Positions 41,876 through 50,571 of a stretch of 64,000 nt of DNA are shown in pieces (the first letter of the stretch is position 1; every line of letters begins with the position of its first letter). The notes beneath the pieces are model-generated. The model was not told the DNA's origin. It saw nothing but the letters and a program-made list of their open reading frames with translations, and did not search any database. The translations under genes were made by a program, and so were the position numbers. Source of the stretch: Microcella alkaliphila (lineage in GTDB: Bacteria; Actinomycetota; Actinomycetes; Actinomycetales; Microbacteriaceae); NCBI RefSeq assembly GCF_004216855.1, contig NZ_SGXT01000015.1, positions 245,028 through 309,027 of the forward strand, given 5' to 3'.

Positions 41876-43262
41876 GGGCCCTCCTCCACCACAAGCGGAA
41901 CCCGCGCCCGCACGAGGTACCCGCCGCGCGAACGGGGCCCCGCCTCGAGGGTTCCGCCCACGGCGGCGACGCGCTCGCGCATGCCCTGCTGGCCGAGCCC
42001 GCCGGAGCCGCCGCGCGGCTGTACGGCCGCCGCGCGCGCCCCGACGCCCGTGTCGGCCACGTCGAGCTCGACCGCCTCGGGCGTGAAGCGCAGGCGCAGG
42101 TCGACGCGGGCGCTCGCACCCGCGTGCTTGAGGGCGTTCGTGACGGCTTCCTGCGCGACCCGGTACAGCGTCGTGTCGACGACGGGGCTGAGAGGTGTGG
42201 GCTCGCCGATCGTGTGGAGCGCGGCCGCGCGGCCCGCCGCTTCAAGCTCGCGCACGAGGTCGCCGAGCTGGGCGGTGCCGCGGGTGCTGGGGCCGTCGCC
42301 GGCGCTGCCGGCGGAGCCCCGAGCATCCCGTGTGGCGCCGGTCGCGCCGCCGCCGTCGGCCGCGCCGTCGGTCAGCGCCTCGGTGTCGCGCAGAGTCGTG
42401 ACCAGCCGGTGCAATTCGTCGACGGCTTGCCGGGCCGACTGCTCGATTGAGCCGAGCGAGTCGATCGCTGTGTCGGCCCCGTCGGCTCCGCGGGTTTCGA
42501 GGGCGCGGCGGGCGGCGCCGGCCTGGATGCCCATGACTGACACGTGGTGGGCGACGACGTCGTGCAACTCGCGGCCGATGCGCACGCGGTCGAGCGCGAC
42601 GGCTTGCGCGGCGGTGCGTTCGCGCTCGGCGGCGAGCTCGCGGGTGCGGGCCTCGAGTTCGGCGCGTTCGCGGGCGGCGTTCCAGGCGGGTCGCCGAACG
42701 CCCAGGCTCCGGCGAAGTAGAGGATGTTCGTGATCACTGCGATGAGGCCCGCAGCGACGCCGGGCGCGATGAGGCCGATGCCCGAGTCTTCGGGGGCGAG
42801 GCTCGTATCGAACGCGGCGCTGGCGAGCCCGTAGAACAGCCAGCCGAACATGCCGACGACGATCAGCGTTCGCGAGATCAGCGCAGCTCGACGGGAGGTG
42901 CTCCAGGCGCCGATCGAGTACATCGCGGCGAACAGCGCGATGTTGCTGAACAGCACCTCCGGCACCTTGTTGGTGACGCCGATGATGTAGACCGCCGAGA
43001 CGACGACAGTGACGGTGATGGGCGCGAGGCGGCGAAACACGAGCGGGCCCGAGAAGCCGATGATCATGACGGCGGCGTGCCACGGCACGGGCGGCTCGTC
43101 GAAGAAGCCGACGCTCGCGTACAGCAACACGGTGACGGCGCCGCCGACGGCGACGGTGAGCGCGAGCAGCGCGTCGGGGCGCAGCTCGCTGAGGGCGGGC
43201 GGGGGGCGCCGCCAGCGCCCGTCGGCGTCGGTCGCCGGCGCCGTCTCGTGCACGCGTGTCAC
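41872..43262 (-). pseudogene. NarL-type sensor histidine kinase, apparent frameshift
   Basis: Membrane half and kinase half are in different frames. From the GTG at 43262 the first frame gives about 190 residues with six helices ending at AGAWAFGD. The second frame continues as WNAARERAELEAR, then HisKA_3 (RIGRELHDVVAHHVSVM) and HATPase (VTNALKHAG). One extra base near 42685-42692 (GGCGGGTCGCC) would restore a 464-codon frame. Either sequencing error or recent loss. TAGCGT lies 6 nt before the start. Confidence 0.82.
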
Positions 43263-43268
43263 CCGACG

Positions 43269-43274
43269 ACGCTA
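43269..43274 (-). promoter_or_regulatory. -10 hexamer of two-component operon
   Basis: TAGCGT on the minus strand ends 6 nt before the GTG at 43262; likely leaderless. Confidence 0.4.
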
Positions 43275-43333
43275 ACCCGCCGCAGGGATGCGCGTCATCC
43301 GTCGCGCGACGGATTCTGCGTGCAGACGGCTCG

Positions 43334-43984
43334 CTACTCCGCGTCGTCGAGGCGCGCGACCACGCCGTTGAGCTGCTCAGCGGGGAGGTCCCACAGGGCG
43401 ACGGCGCTCTGCGCGAGGGCGTCGATGACACCGTCGTCGTCGAGCGCGCGCACGACGAATGTCACGGCTGCGGCCGGTTTCTCGGTGACCCGCCAGCCGT
43501 TCGCGATCGCCGCCACCCACGTTTCGGCCGCCGCCTTCAGGGTGACGTAGTTCGCCATGCCCCAGCGCGGGGCGGCGACCGACGCCGAGCTGACGATCGC
43601 GAGCCGCCCGGCGTCGGACGCGCCGAGGTCGTCGCGCAGCTCGCGGGACGCGACCCGCAGCGTGGTCAGCACGCGGTGTTCGAGCCACTGCCAGTCGTCG
43701 TCGGCGACGCCGGGCCGCCAGCCGCCGACCAGGTGGATGAAGCCGTCGACGCCCCCGCGCCGCTCGCGCAGGTCGGTGGCGAACGACGCGACGGCGGATG
43801 CGTCGCCCAGGTCGAGCGCGTGCGTCTCGGCCGCCACGATCTCCTCGAGCGCGTCGGCCCGCGAGGTGACGGCGACGACGTGGGCGCCGGCCGCCGTCAG
43901 GGCCGCGCACACCTCGCGGCCAGCGATGCCGCCCGCCCCGCCGACGATGACGGTGCGCCCGGCAACGCCCGCTGTGTCAGCCAC
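43334..43984 (-). CDS. Short-chain dehydrogenase/reductase
   Basis: A 216-residue SDR. Coenzyme motif VIVGGAGGIAGREV (about 9-22), LAIVSSASV around the catalytic Ser and a YxxxK in NYVTLKAAAETW. The GTG overlaps the stop of the upstream DUF6421 gene by 1 nt (TAGTG), so both are one operon. NAD(P)H-dependent oxidoreduction of an unknown substrate linked to the DUF6421 protein is likely. Confidence 0.83.
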   Translation of the reverse strand: MADTAGVAGRTVIVGGAGGIAGREVCAALTAAGAHVVAVTSRADALEEIVAAETHALDLGDASAVASFATDLRERRGGVDGFIHLVGGWRPGVADDDWQWLEHRVLTTLRVASRELRDDLGASDAGRLAIVSSASVAAPRWGMANYVTLKAAAETWVAAIANGWRVTEKPAAAVTFVVRALDDDGVIDALAQSAVALWDLPAEQLNGVVARLDDAE

Positions 43985-45462
43985 TAGACCTCGGATGTGC
44001 CGGTGATGCCGGCGGTCGATTCGATCACGCCCGCCATCTTCTTCTGCAGAGCTTCGTAGAACATGGACAGCGGGAACTCGTCGTCCATGACGAGGTCGGT
44101 CCAGCCCTTGAGCGGACCCTCGAGCACCTCCTGCGGCAGCCCCTTCGCCCACTGCGAGGCGGGGTGCGGGGTGAGCGTCGACGACACGAGTTCATAGGCG
44201 GCGAGCCAGTGCGCGCCCTTCGGCCGGTCGATCGAGCGCCAGTAGAGGTCGTTGACGGCATCTGACAGGGCGACGACGACGTCGGGCACGTGCTCCCAGT
44301 CGATGGCGAGCTGGGTGTCCGTCCAGTGCAGCACGCCCTTTTGGTGCATCCAGGCGAACAGCAGTTGACCCCCGACGGCGTCGTAATTGCGGATGCGCGT
44401 GCCGGTGATCGCGAAGCGGAAGATGCGGTCGAAGATCACCGCGTACTGCACGAGTTGCGCGTGCTGGCGGGTGACGTCGTCGGTCCCCTCGTCGCGGACG
44501 AGCACCACGGACTCGCGGAAGGCCGTGAGGTCGCAGCGCAGCTCTTCCAGCGAGTAGAGGAAGAACGGCATGCGCTGCTTGATCATGAACGGGTCGAACG
44601 GCAGGTCGCCGCGCATGTGCGCCCGGTCGTGAATCATGTCCCACATCACGAAGGTGCGCTCGGTCAGCGCCTGGTCGTCGAGTAGCTGGGCTGCGTCGGC
44701 GGGCAGCTCGAGCTTCGTGATGTCGGCGGCGGCGCGCAGCACCCGGCGGAAGCGCGCGGCCTCGCGGTCGGCGAAGATCGCGCCCCAGGTGAAGGTCGGC
44801 AGCTGCGGCGCAGTACCGTCGGGCGCGCCGGCCGGCACGCGCGGTGTGACCGCGACCGACTCGGGGAACAGCACGGCCGAGTTGGTGTCGTAGCCGGGGG
44901 TGAAGTCGGCGAAGCGCAGGCCGAGGTACAGCGGGTTGCCGTACTTCGTGGCCTCCAGCTCGGCGACGAAGTCGGGCCAGATGACGTCGAACACGACGGC
45001 TTCGACGAGTCGGTCGCTTGAGCCGTTCTGCGTGTACATGGGGAAGACGACGAGGTGCGCGACGCCGTCGCGACGCTCGGCGGCCGGGGTGAACGCGTCG
45101 AGCGCGTCGTAGAAGTCGGGCACGCCGAAGCCGCCGTCGCGCCAGCGCTCGAAGTCGGTGGCCGCGGCGAGCAGGTACTCGCTGTCGTAGGGGATCAGCG
45201 GCCCGAAGTGGCGCAGCGCATCGACGATGACCGCGACATTCTCTGCCGCTTCGCCGTGCGCATCCACGTCGGGGATCGAGCCGTCTTTGATCTGGTGGGG
45301 ACGGATCGCGATGGCGGCGGCCTTGAGCGCCGACCACTGCGGGTCGGCGATGATCTCGGCGGCCGACGGACCCTCGGTGCGGGCGTCCTCCACGACCTCG
45401 GGCTCTCCGATTACGGTGGCGCCGGCGGCGCGGCTGGTGGCGCGCTGAGCGGTGTCGGTCAT
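43984..45462 (-). CDS. DUF6421 family protein
   Basis: A 492-residue soluble protein that I recognise only as the actinobacterial DUF6421 family. It has no signal or membrane segment. Conserved-looking stretches are FGPLIPYDSEYLLAA, VFPMYTQNGS, MWDMIHDRAHMRGDLPFDPFM (two His, two Asp; possible metal site) and WMHQKGVLHWTDT. It is first in an operon with an SDR, so an enzyme or enzyme subunit acting with a reductase is plausible. GGGAGGG lies 5 nt before the ATG. A strong dyad upstream suggests dedicated control. Confidence 0.75.
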   Translation of the reverse strand: MTDTAQRATSRAAGATVIGEPEVVEDARTEGPSAAEIIADPQWSALKAAAIAIRPHQIKDGSIPDVDAHGEAAENVAVIVDALRHFGPLIPYDSEYLLAAATDFERWRDGGFGVPDFYDALDAFTPAAERRDGVAHLVVFPMYTQNGSSDRLVEAVVFDVIWPDFVAELEATKYGNPLYLGLRFADFTPGYDTNSAVLFPESVAVTPRVPAGAPDGTAPQLPTFTWGAIFADREAARFRRVLRAAADITKLELPADAAQLLDDQALTERTFVMWDMIHDRAHMRGDLPFDPFMIKQRMPFFLYSLEELRCDLTAFRESVVLVRDEGTDDVTRQHAQLVQYAVIFDRIFRFAITGTRIRNYDAVGGQLLFAWMHQKGVLHWTDTQLAIDWEHVPDVVVALSDAVNDLYWRSIDRPKGAHWLAAYELVSSTLTPHPASQWAKGLPQEVLEGPLKGWTDLVMDDEFPLSMFYEALQKKMAGVIESTAGITGTSEV

Positions 45463-45539
45463 GGTGTCCCTCCCGTCGAGATCGTGGTGCGGGCGCGCGT
45501 GATCGCGCCCTGCTTCGAGGGTAGGCGCAAAGCCGCCCG

Positions 45540-45565
45540 TTTTGATTGCCCACTACGCAATAAAA
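45540..45565 (-). promoter_or_regulatory. Dyad operator before DUF6421 operon
   Basis: TTTTGATTGC-N7-GCAATAAAA is a near-perfect 26-bp dyad, AT-rich against a GC-rich background. TTGC-N7-GCAA cores flanked by T/A runs resemble Lrp/AsnC-type sites (inference). It lies 78 nt before the DUF6421 ATG. Confidence 0.6.
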
Positions 45566-45661
45566 GCGCTCTGGATGCACACTGAGCGCATCAAGATTGC
45601 ACCACGCTCGTCAGCGTGCAGATTTTGCGCGCGAACGGGGGCCGCTCCGACCCGGTGGTAA

Positions 45662-46165
45662 CTAGCCCTGCGACTTCTTCTCGGCGATGATGTACTGCAC
45701 CGTCACGGTCGAGGTGCCGTCCTCCGACGGGCTGGCGCTCACCGAGACGTTGTAGACATCGTTTTCGTAGACGCGGCTCGCGAGCCCGCCGAAGTCGGCT
45801 TCGGAGATCAGCGTGTAGCCCCCGCCCTCCAAATCGCCGTAGATCGCGTCGACGACGTCGGCGCCCGCGACGATGATGGTCGCGGCCCAGTTGCCGGGGG
45901 TGCCGAGCGAGAAGATGACGTCGCCGTCGGGCGTCGGAACGTCGCTCGGCCAGCTCGAGGGCAGCGTCGAGGTGCCGCCCGAGCCGGGGATGTTCACGTC
46001 GACGTCACCGCCGAGCTCGTTCTCGATGAGGTTCTCGACACCGCCGCTGACGACGTTCTCGACCACGCTATCGAGCGGGTTGGAGAAACAGCCGGTGAGG
46101 GCGAAGGCGGAGGCGAGGCCGAGGGCGGCGAGGGCGGCGAGGGCGGTGCGCGGGGTGCGACGCAT
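45662..46165 (-). CDS. Small lipoprotein of unknown function
   Basis: A 167-residue lipoprotein: basic start, hydrophobic core and lipobox LTGC (Cys26). The mature part has a Val/Asn/Asp-rich stretch (NPLDSVVENVVSGGVENL) and a beta-rich domain ending in KKSQG. No enzymatic motif. Monocistronic; upstream neighbour AEC gene is divergent. Confidence 0.75.
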   Translation of the reverse strand: MRRTPRTALAALAALGLASAFALTGCFSNPLDSVVENVVSGGVENLIENELGGDVDVNIPGSGGTSTLPSSWPSDVPTPDGDVIFSLGTPGNWAATIIVAGADVVDAIYGDLEGGGYTLISEADFGGLASRVYENDVYNVSVSASPSEDGTSTVTVQYIIAEKKSQG

Positions 46166-46265
46166 GGGAACTCCTGGGGTGGTGTGGGTGGACGGGTCGC
46201 TGCACCTCCGGTGTTCTCCGCTCCGCGTCGCGTCGCCATAGGTAGTCGCTCCTCATGCCCGAATC

Positions 46266-47243
46266 GTGACCACCTCCCGCGTGCGCGAGACGCGACAGAA
46301 CGTGCGCGAGACTGGTCCCGTGCTCGGAGTGCTCACGGGATTCGCCATCATCGGCGCCGTCGTGGCGACCGGATACCTGGTGGCGCGCATCCGCCTACTG
46401 CCCGACACGGCGCAGCCGGTGCTCGGCCGCCTCGCCTTCTTCGTGCTGTCGCCGGCGCTGCTGTTCACAGTGCTCGCTGAGGCCGACACGTCCGAACTGT
46501 TCTCGGCGCTGTTGCCCGTGTCGATCGCGGCCGCCGTCGCGTGCTTTGTGCTGTACGCGGTCGTCGCGCGCGTGCTGTGGCGCCGCGCGGTCCCCGAGAC
46601 GACGGTCGGGGCGCTCGCGTCGGGGTACACGAACGCGAACAACATCGGGTTGCCGGTGGCCGCCTACGTGCTGGGCGATCCGGCGCTCGTTGCCCCGGTC
46701 ATCCTGTTTCAGCTGGTCGTTGCGGGGCCGCTCGCGCTGACGGTGCTCGACGTGTCGACGAGCGGGCGGGTGTCGCTCGGCCGAATTCTCAGCCAGCCGG
46801 TGCGCAACCCGATCATCATCGGGTCGGTGCTCGGCGTCATTGTGTCGGTGACGGGGCTCGAACTGCCCGACCCGGTGCTCGAGCCGTTCCGGCTGATCGG
46901 GGCGGCGGCGGTGCCGGTCGTGCTGCTGCTGTTCGGCATGTCGTTGCACGGGCGCCGCGTCCTCGCGGCCGGCACCGGTCGGCGGGATGTTCTGCTCGCG
47001 CTGGTACTCAAGGTGGCCGTCATGCCCGTAGTCGCCTGGGTGGTCGGCGCGCTCGTGATCGGGCTCGAGGGGGCGGCGCTGTTCACCGTCGTCACGCTCG
47101 CGGCGCTGCCGACGGCGCAGAACGTCTTCGTGTACGCGTCACGCTTCGAGCGGGGAACGACGATCGCGCGGGATGCCGTGCTGCTGTCGTCGGCGCTGTC
47201 GGTGCCGGCGCTGATCGTGATCGCGGCGTTTCTCGCGCCCTAG
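46266..47243 (+). CDS. AEC family transporter
   Basis: A 325-residue auxin-efflux-carrier family membrane protein with ten helices in two five-helix halves. YTNANNIGLPVAAYVLGD and LAALPTAQNVFVYASRF are the matching discontinuous-helix motifs with Asn and Pro. Such carriers move malate, malonate or amino acids. An internal GTG at 46320 is an alternative start, because residues 1-18 are hydrophilic. Its end overlaps the convergent DedA gene by 4 nt. Confidence 0.82.
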   Translation: MTTSRVRETRQNVRETGPVLGVLTGFAIIGAVVATGYLVARIRLLPDTAQPVLGRLAFFVLSPALLFTVLAEADTSELFSALLPVSIAAAVACFVLYAVVARVLWRRAVPETTVGALASGYTNANNIGLPVAAYVLGDPALVAPVILFQLVVAGPLALTVLDVSTSGRVSLGRILSQPVRNPIIIGSVLGVIVSVTGLELPDPVLEPFRLIGAAAVPVVLLLFGMSLHGRRVLAAGTGRRDVLLALVLKVAVMPVVAWVVGALVIGLEGAALFTVVTLAALPTAQNVFVYASRFERGTTIARDAVLLSSALSVPALIVIAAFLAP

Positions 47244-47869
47244 TTTTCGCCGCGTGCCTGGCGCTCACGACGGTGTCGCCGAATGGCGAGCCCGATGAGC
47301 ACGATGCCCACACCGATGAGAACGACCAGCAGTACATCGCCGTACTGCGAGGCGACCTCCTCTACGACGCGCCAGTTCTCGCCGAGGATGAAACCGAGCA
47401 CGACGAAGATCGTGTTCCAGATGCCGCTACCGAGCGTCGTCAGCCCCAGGAACAGCCACACGTTCATGCGCGCGACGCCCGCCGGAATCGAGATCAGGCT
47501 GCGAACGAGAGGCACGAAGCGTCCGACGAACACTGCAACGGCGCCGCGCCGCATCTCGAACCAGTGAACCGAGGTTCGAACGTCGTCACCATGCATGAGG
47601 GGGATGCGGTCGGCGATGCGCGCAAGCCGCTCAGTGCCGAGAACGCGGCCAAGCCAGTAGAGCACGAGGGCACCCGCAACCGAACCGATCGTCGTGGCGA
47701 TGATCACCGCGGTGACGCTGAAGGTTCCGCGGCTCGCAGTGAACCCGGCGAGCGGCAGGATCACCTCGCTCGGGATCGGCGGGAAGAGGTTCTCGAGCGC
47801 CACCAGCAGGCCGGCACCGAACACGCCGAGGGTCTCCATGACGGAGACGATGATGTCGTCGAACTGCAC
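47240..47869 (-). CDS. DedA family membrane protein
   Basis: A 209-residue DedA/VTT-domain protein. Typical segments: LENLFPPIPSEVILPLAG (about 26-43), GAxLxYWLGR region and FVGRFVPLVRSLISIPAG (about 110-127) with its conserved Arg residues. The family includes undecaprenyl-phosphate and polar lipid flippases. GTG start with TAGGCT 6 nt upstream (leaderless). Confidence 0.88.
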   Translation of the reverse strand: MQFDDIIVSVMETLGVFGAGLLVALENLFPPIPSEVILPLAGFTASRGTFSVTAVIIATTIGSVAGALVLYWLGRVLGTERLARIADRIPLMHGDDVRTSVHWFEMRRGAVAVFVGRFVPLVRSLISIPAGVARMNVWLFLGLTTLGSGIWNTIFVVLGFILGENWRVVEEVASQYGDVLLVVLIGVGIVLIGLAIRRHRRERQARGEN

Positions 47870-47875
47870 GGCCGA

Positions 47876-47881
47876 AGCCTA
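47876..47881 (-). promoter_or_regulatory. -10 hexamer of dedA gene
   Basis: TAGGCT on the minus strand ends 6 nt before the GTG at 47869. Confidence 0.4.
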
Positions 47882-47941
47882 GGGCCGATGCCTATGCGGT
47901 GACCCGGTGGGCAGGCCTCGCCTCGCCGGGCTGGACACGTC

Positions 47942-48778
47942 CTAGAAGATCATCGGCCGGTCGTCGTCCTCGTCGTCCTCCGCGAGGTCGACGACCACGG
48001 GCACGTGGTCACTCGGCGAATCGCCCTTGCGCTCGTCGCGCGCAATGTGGGCGCTCTCGACGCGGTCGGCGAATCCGCGCGATCCGAGAATGAAGTCGAT
48101 GCGCATCCCCTCGTTGCGGGGGAACCGCAGCTGCTTGTAGTCCCAGAACGTGTAGCCTTCCGGCTGGTGCGGCCGCACGACGTCGGTGAGCCCCGCCTCG
48201 TCGAAGGCGGCGAACGCTTCGCGCTCGGCGGGAGAGATGTGCGTCGAGATGCCGGGAACGAAGCTCGGGTCGCCCATGTCGTCGTCGAGCGGGGCGACGT
48301 TGAAGTCGCCCATCAGGGCGAGGGGATGCGCGGGGTCGGCCGTCAGGGTGCGTTTCGCGTCGTCGGCGAGCGCGCGCAGGAAGCGCAGCTTGTACTGCAT
48401 GTGCGGGTCGTCGAGGGCGCGGCCGTTGGGCACGTAGAGGCTCCAGAGCCGGAGGCCCGCGACGGTCACGCCGAGGGCGCGCGCCTCGAGCGGCGCGTCG
48501 TCGCCCTCGTGGCCCTTCAGAAACCCGGGCTGGCCCGCGAAGGAGGTCTCGACGTCGGTCATGGGCAAGCGGCTGGCGATGGCGACGCCGTTCCACTGGT
48601 TGAGGCCGTGCGCGATGACCTCGTAGCCGGCGGCCTCGAAGCCGTCGAGCGGAAACTGTTCGGGCTTGCACTTGATCTCTTGCATGGCGAGCACGTCGAC
48701 GTCGGCGTTGACCAGGTAGTCGACGACGCGGCCGTGCCGGGTGCGGATCGAGTTCACGTTCCAGGTCGCGATGCGCAT
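47942..48778 (-). CDS. xthA: Exodeoxyribonuclease III
   Basis: A 278-residue AP endonuclease/exonuclease of the EEP superfamily. IATWNVNSIRTR at the start, Glu in MQEIKCKPEQ, the catalytic GDFNVAP and the C-terminal SDHVPVVVDL are all present. It repairs abasic sites. ATG preceded by TAGGGT at 6 nt; diverges from pyrE with only 27 nt between starts. A short acidic tail (AEDDEDDDRP) is added at the C terminus. Confidence 0.92.
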   Translation of the reverse strand: MRIATWNVNSIRTRHGRVVDYLVNADVDVLAMQEIKCKPEQFPLDGFEAAGYEVIAHGLNQWNGVAIASRLPMTDVETSFAGQPGFLKGHEGDDAPLEARALGVTVAGLRLWSLYVPNGRALDDPHMQYKLRFLRALADDAKRTLTADPAHPLALMGDFNVAPLDDDMGDPSFVPGISTHISPAEREAFAAFDEAGLTDVVRPHQPEGYTFWDYKQLRFPRNEGMRIDFILGSRGFADRVESAHIARDERKGDSPSDHVPVVVDLAEDDEDDDRPMIF

Positions 48779-48784
48779 GGAATC

Positions 48785-48798
48785 ACCCTAGTTAGAGT
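48785..48798. promoter_or_regulatory. Back-to-back leaderless promoters of xthA and pyrE
   Basis: Minus-strand TAGGGT (48785-48790) lies 6 nt from the xthA ATG and plus-strand TAGAGT (48793-48798) lies 7 nt from the pyrE GTG. The -10 boxes are 2 bp apart, so the polymerases should compete and each -35 lies in the other gene. Confidence 0.55.
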
Positions 48799-48805
48799 TG
48801 TATCC

Positions 48806-49354
48806 GTGACCGATGTGCGCCAGCAGCTGATCGACGTCATCCGCGAGGAGGCCGTGTTCCACGGCGACTTCACTCTGACGAGCGGCAAGAAGGCCAGCTA
48901 CTACATTGACCTGCGCAAGGTCAGCCTCGACCATCGGGTTGCCCCGCTGATTGGCCGGGTCATGGTGCCGCTGGTCGACGAGTTCGACGACATCGCCGCC
49001 GTGGGCGGCCTCACGATGGGCGCCGACCCGATCGCGGCTGCCGTGCTGCACCAGGGCGCCGCGCTTGGCCGCACGTACGACGCCTTCGTCGTGCGCAAGG
49101 AGCCCAAGGATCACGGCCGTGGCAAGCAGGTCGAGGGTCCCGACCTCGCTGGCAAGCGCGTCGTCGTGCTGGAAGACACGTCGACGACGGGCGGGTCGCC
49201 GCTGACGGCGGCCCGCGCGCTCGAGAAAGTTGGCGCTGAGGTGGTCGCCGTCGCCGTCGTGGTCGACCGCGCCACCGGGGCCCGCGAGGTCATCGAAGAG
49301 GCCGGCTACGCGTACCGCGCCGCCATCGGCCTGGAGGATCTCGGCCTGGCATGA
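48806..49354 (+). CDS. pyrE: Orotate phosphoribosyltransferase
   Basis: A 182-residue PRTase making OMP from orotate and PRPP in pyrimidine synthesis. DFTLTSGKKASYYIDLR (about 19-35) and the PRPP loop VVLEDTSTTGG (about 118-128) are diagnostic. The GTG at 48806 is chosen by homology; a longer open frame reaching back over xthA is a shadow. Other pyr genes are not nearby. Confidence 0.92.
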   Translation: MTDVRQQLIDVIREEAVFHGDFTLTSGKKASYYIDLRKVSLDHRVAPLIGRVMVPLVDEFDDIAAVGGLTMGADPIAAAVLHQGAALGRTYDAFVVRKEPKDHGRGKQVEGPDLAGKRVVVLEDTSTTGGSPLTAARALEKVGAEVVAVAVVVDRATGAREVIEEAGYAYRAAIGLEDLGLA

Positions 49355-49367
49355 GCGAGACGCTGTC

Positions 49368-50504
49368 ATGACGGAGAACACGGGGCGCCCGCCGGGCGCA
49401 GACGACGAGGATGCTCGGGGCGAGCCCCCGGCGGAACCGTCGTTCACCGAGTTGATCTCTCAGCCGGCGAACCCGTCGACTCCCGCCCCTCCGTCGCCGC
49501 TGATCGAGCCGGTGCTGCCCCCGCCGGCGATTCAGCCGCCGCCCGCGCTCCTCCACCCGTCGTCGCCGGCGATTGTTCCCCCCGCCGGGCCCCCAGTGCC
49601 CCGCGTCGAAGACATTCCCACCGAGGCGATGCCGGTCATGCGCGAGCTGGCGCCGACGGAGGCGATGCCCGCCGCCGAGGTTCCGAGCGACGCGGCGACC
49701 GAGCTGCTGCGCGCGCCATCACCGCCCGGCGTGGGTGACGCCCCGATCGACGGGGATGTCGACGGCGACGCGCTCGACGCCGTGTTCGGCGAGCAGAACT
49801 TCCGCGAGTACGAGCCGGAGTCGCTGCTCGTGTCGCCGACCCCTCCGCCGGCGCCGGGCGTGACGGCAGACGCGCCCCAAGCATCCCGCCTGGATCGCAC
49901 GCAGCGCACGCTGCTGTGGGTGGCGGGGTCGTTGGCGGCCATTTTGGTGCTGATCGGGCTGTTTTTTCTGGGTACGCGCATCCCGGAGTGGACGGCCGCC
50001 GAGCCGGAGCCCGAGCCAACGGTTGAACCGATTCCCGAGCCGGAGCCTGAGCCCGAGCCCGACCCGCTGGAGGGCGTGCCCGACGGGGTGCCGCTGCCGG
50101 CCGGCGAGTGGGAGTGGTCGCTGCTGCGCGGCGGCGAGTGCCTCGAGCCGTGGGTGTCGCCGTGGGAGGAGCAGTTCACTGTCGTCGACTGCGCCGAGCC
50201 GCACGCCGCGCAGCTGATCCTGCGGCAGGAGTTTCCGGAGGCGCCGGCCGAGTATCCGGGGCCGGAGGCGCTTGCGGCCCCGCTGTCGCTGATCTGCTCG
50301 TCGCCCGACGTGCTCGACTTCACGGCGGCCGCCGCCTACGACGACATTCAGATTCAGACCGCCTACCCGGTCACGGCCGAGGAGTGGGACGAGGGCTACC
50401 GCGACTTCTTCTGCTTCATCTCCCGGGCCGGGGGTGAACCGCTCGAAGGAAACCTGTCGCTGGTTTCGCCGGTCGTCGGGGGCGACGAGGGCGCGGGCAA
50501 CTGA
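49368..50504 (+). CDS. Septum-formation-like membrane protein
   Basis: A 378-residue membrane protein. Residues 1-185 are Pro/Glu-rich and disordered (cytoplasmic), one helix spans about 192-213 (LLWVAGSLAAILVLIGLFFLG), then an EPEPEP linker (about 222-246) and an extracellular domain with four Cys (LRGGECLEPW, FTVVDCAEPH, LICSSPD, DFFCFIS) that fits the actinobacterial Septum_form domain. Role in wall or division is inferred. ATG 13 nt after pyrE stop. Confidence 0.75.
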   Translation: MTENTGRPPGADDEDARGEPPAEPSFTELISQPANPSTPAPPSPLIEPVLPPPAIQPPPALLHPSSPAIVPPAGPPVPRVEDIPTEAMPVMRELAPTEAMPAAEVPSDAATELLRAPSPPGVGDAPIDGDVDGDALDAVFGEQNFREYEPESLLVSPTPPPAPGVTADAPQASRLDRTQRTLLWVAGSLAAILVLIGLFFLGTRIPEWTAAEPEPEPTVEPIPEPEPEPEPDPLEGVPDGVPLPAGEWEWSLLRGGECLEPWVSPWEEQFTVVDCAEPHAAQLILRQEFPEAPAEYPGPEALAAPLSLICSSPDVLDFTAAAAYDDIQIQTAYPVTAEEWDEGYRDFFCFISRAGGEPLEGNLSLVSPVVGGDEGAGN

Positions 50505-50571
50505 ACGCCGATCGTCCTCGCGCGCTGCCGAGTGTCGGCGCTGCGCACCCTCCCCGGCGGCCCCGAGGCCG

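Noticed and set aside
50023..50070. Glu-Pro repeat as a microsatellite artefact
   Set aside because: It is an in-frame EPEPEP linker between a membrane helix and an extracellular domain, common in such proteins.
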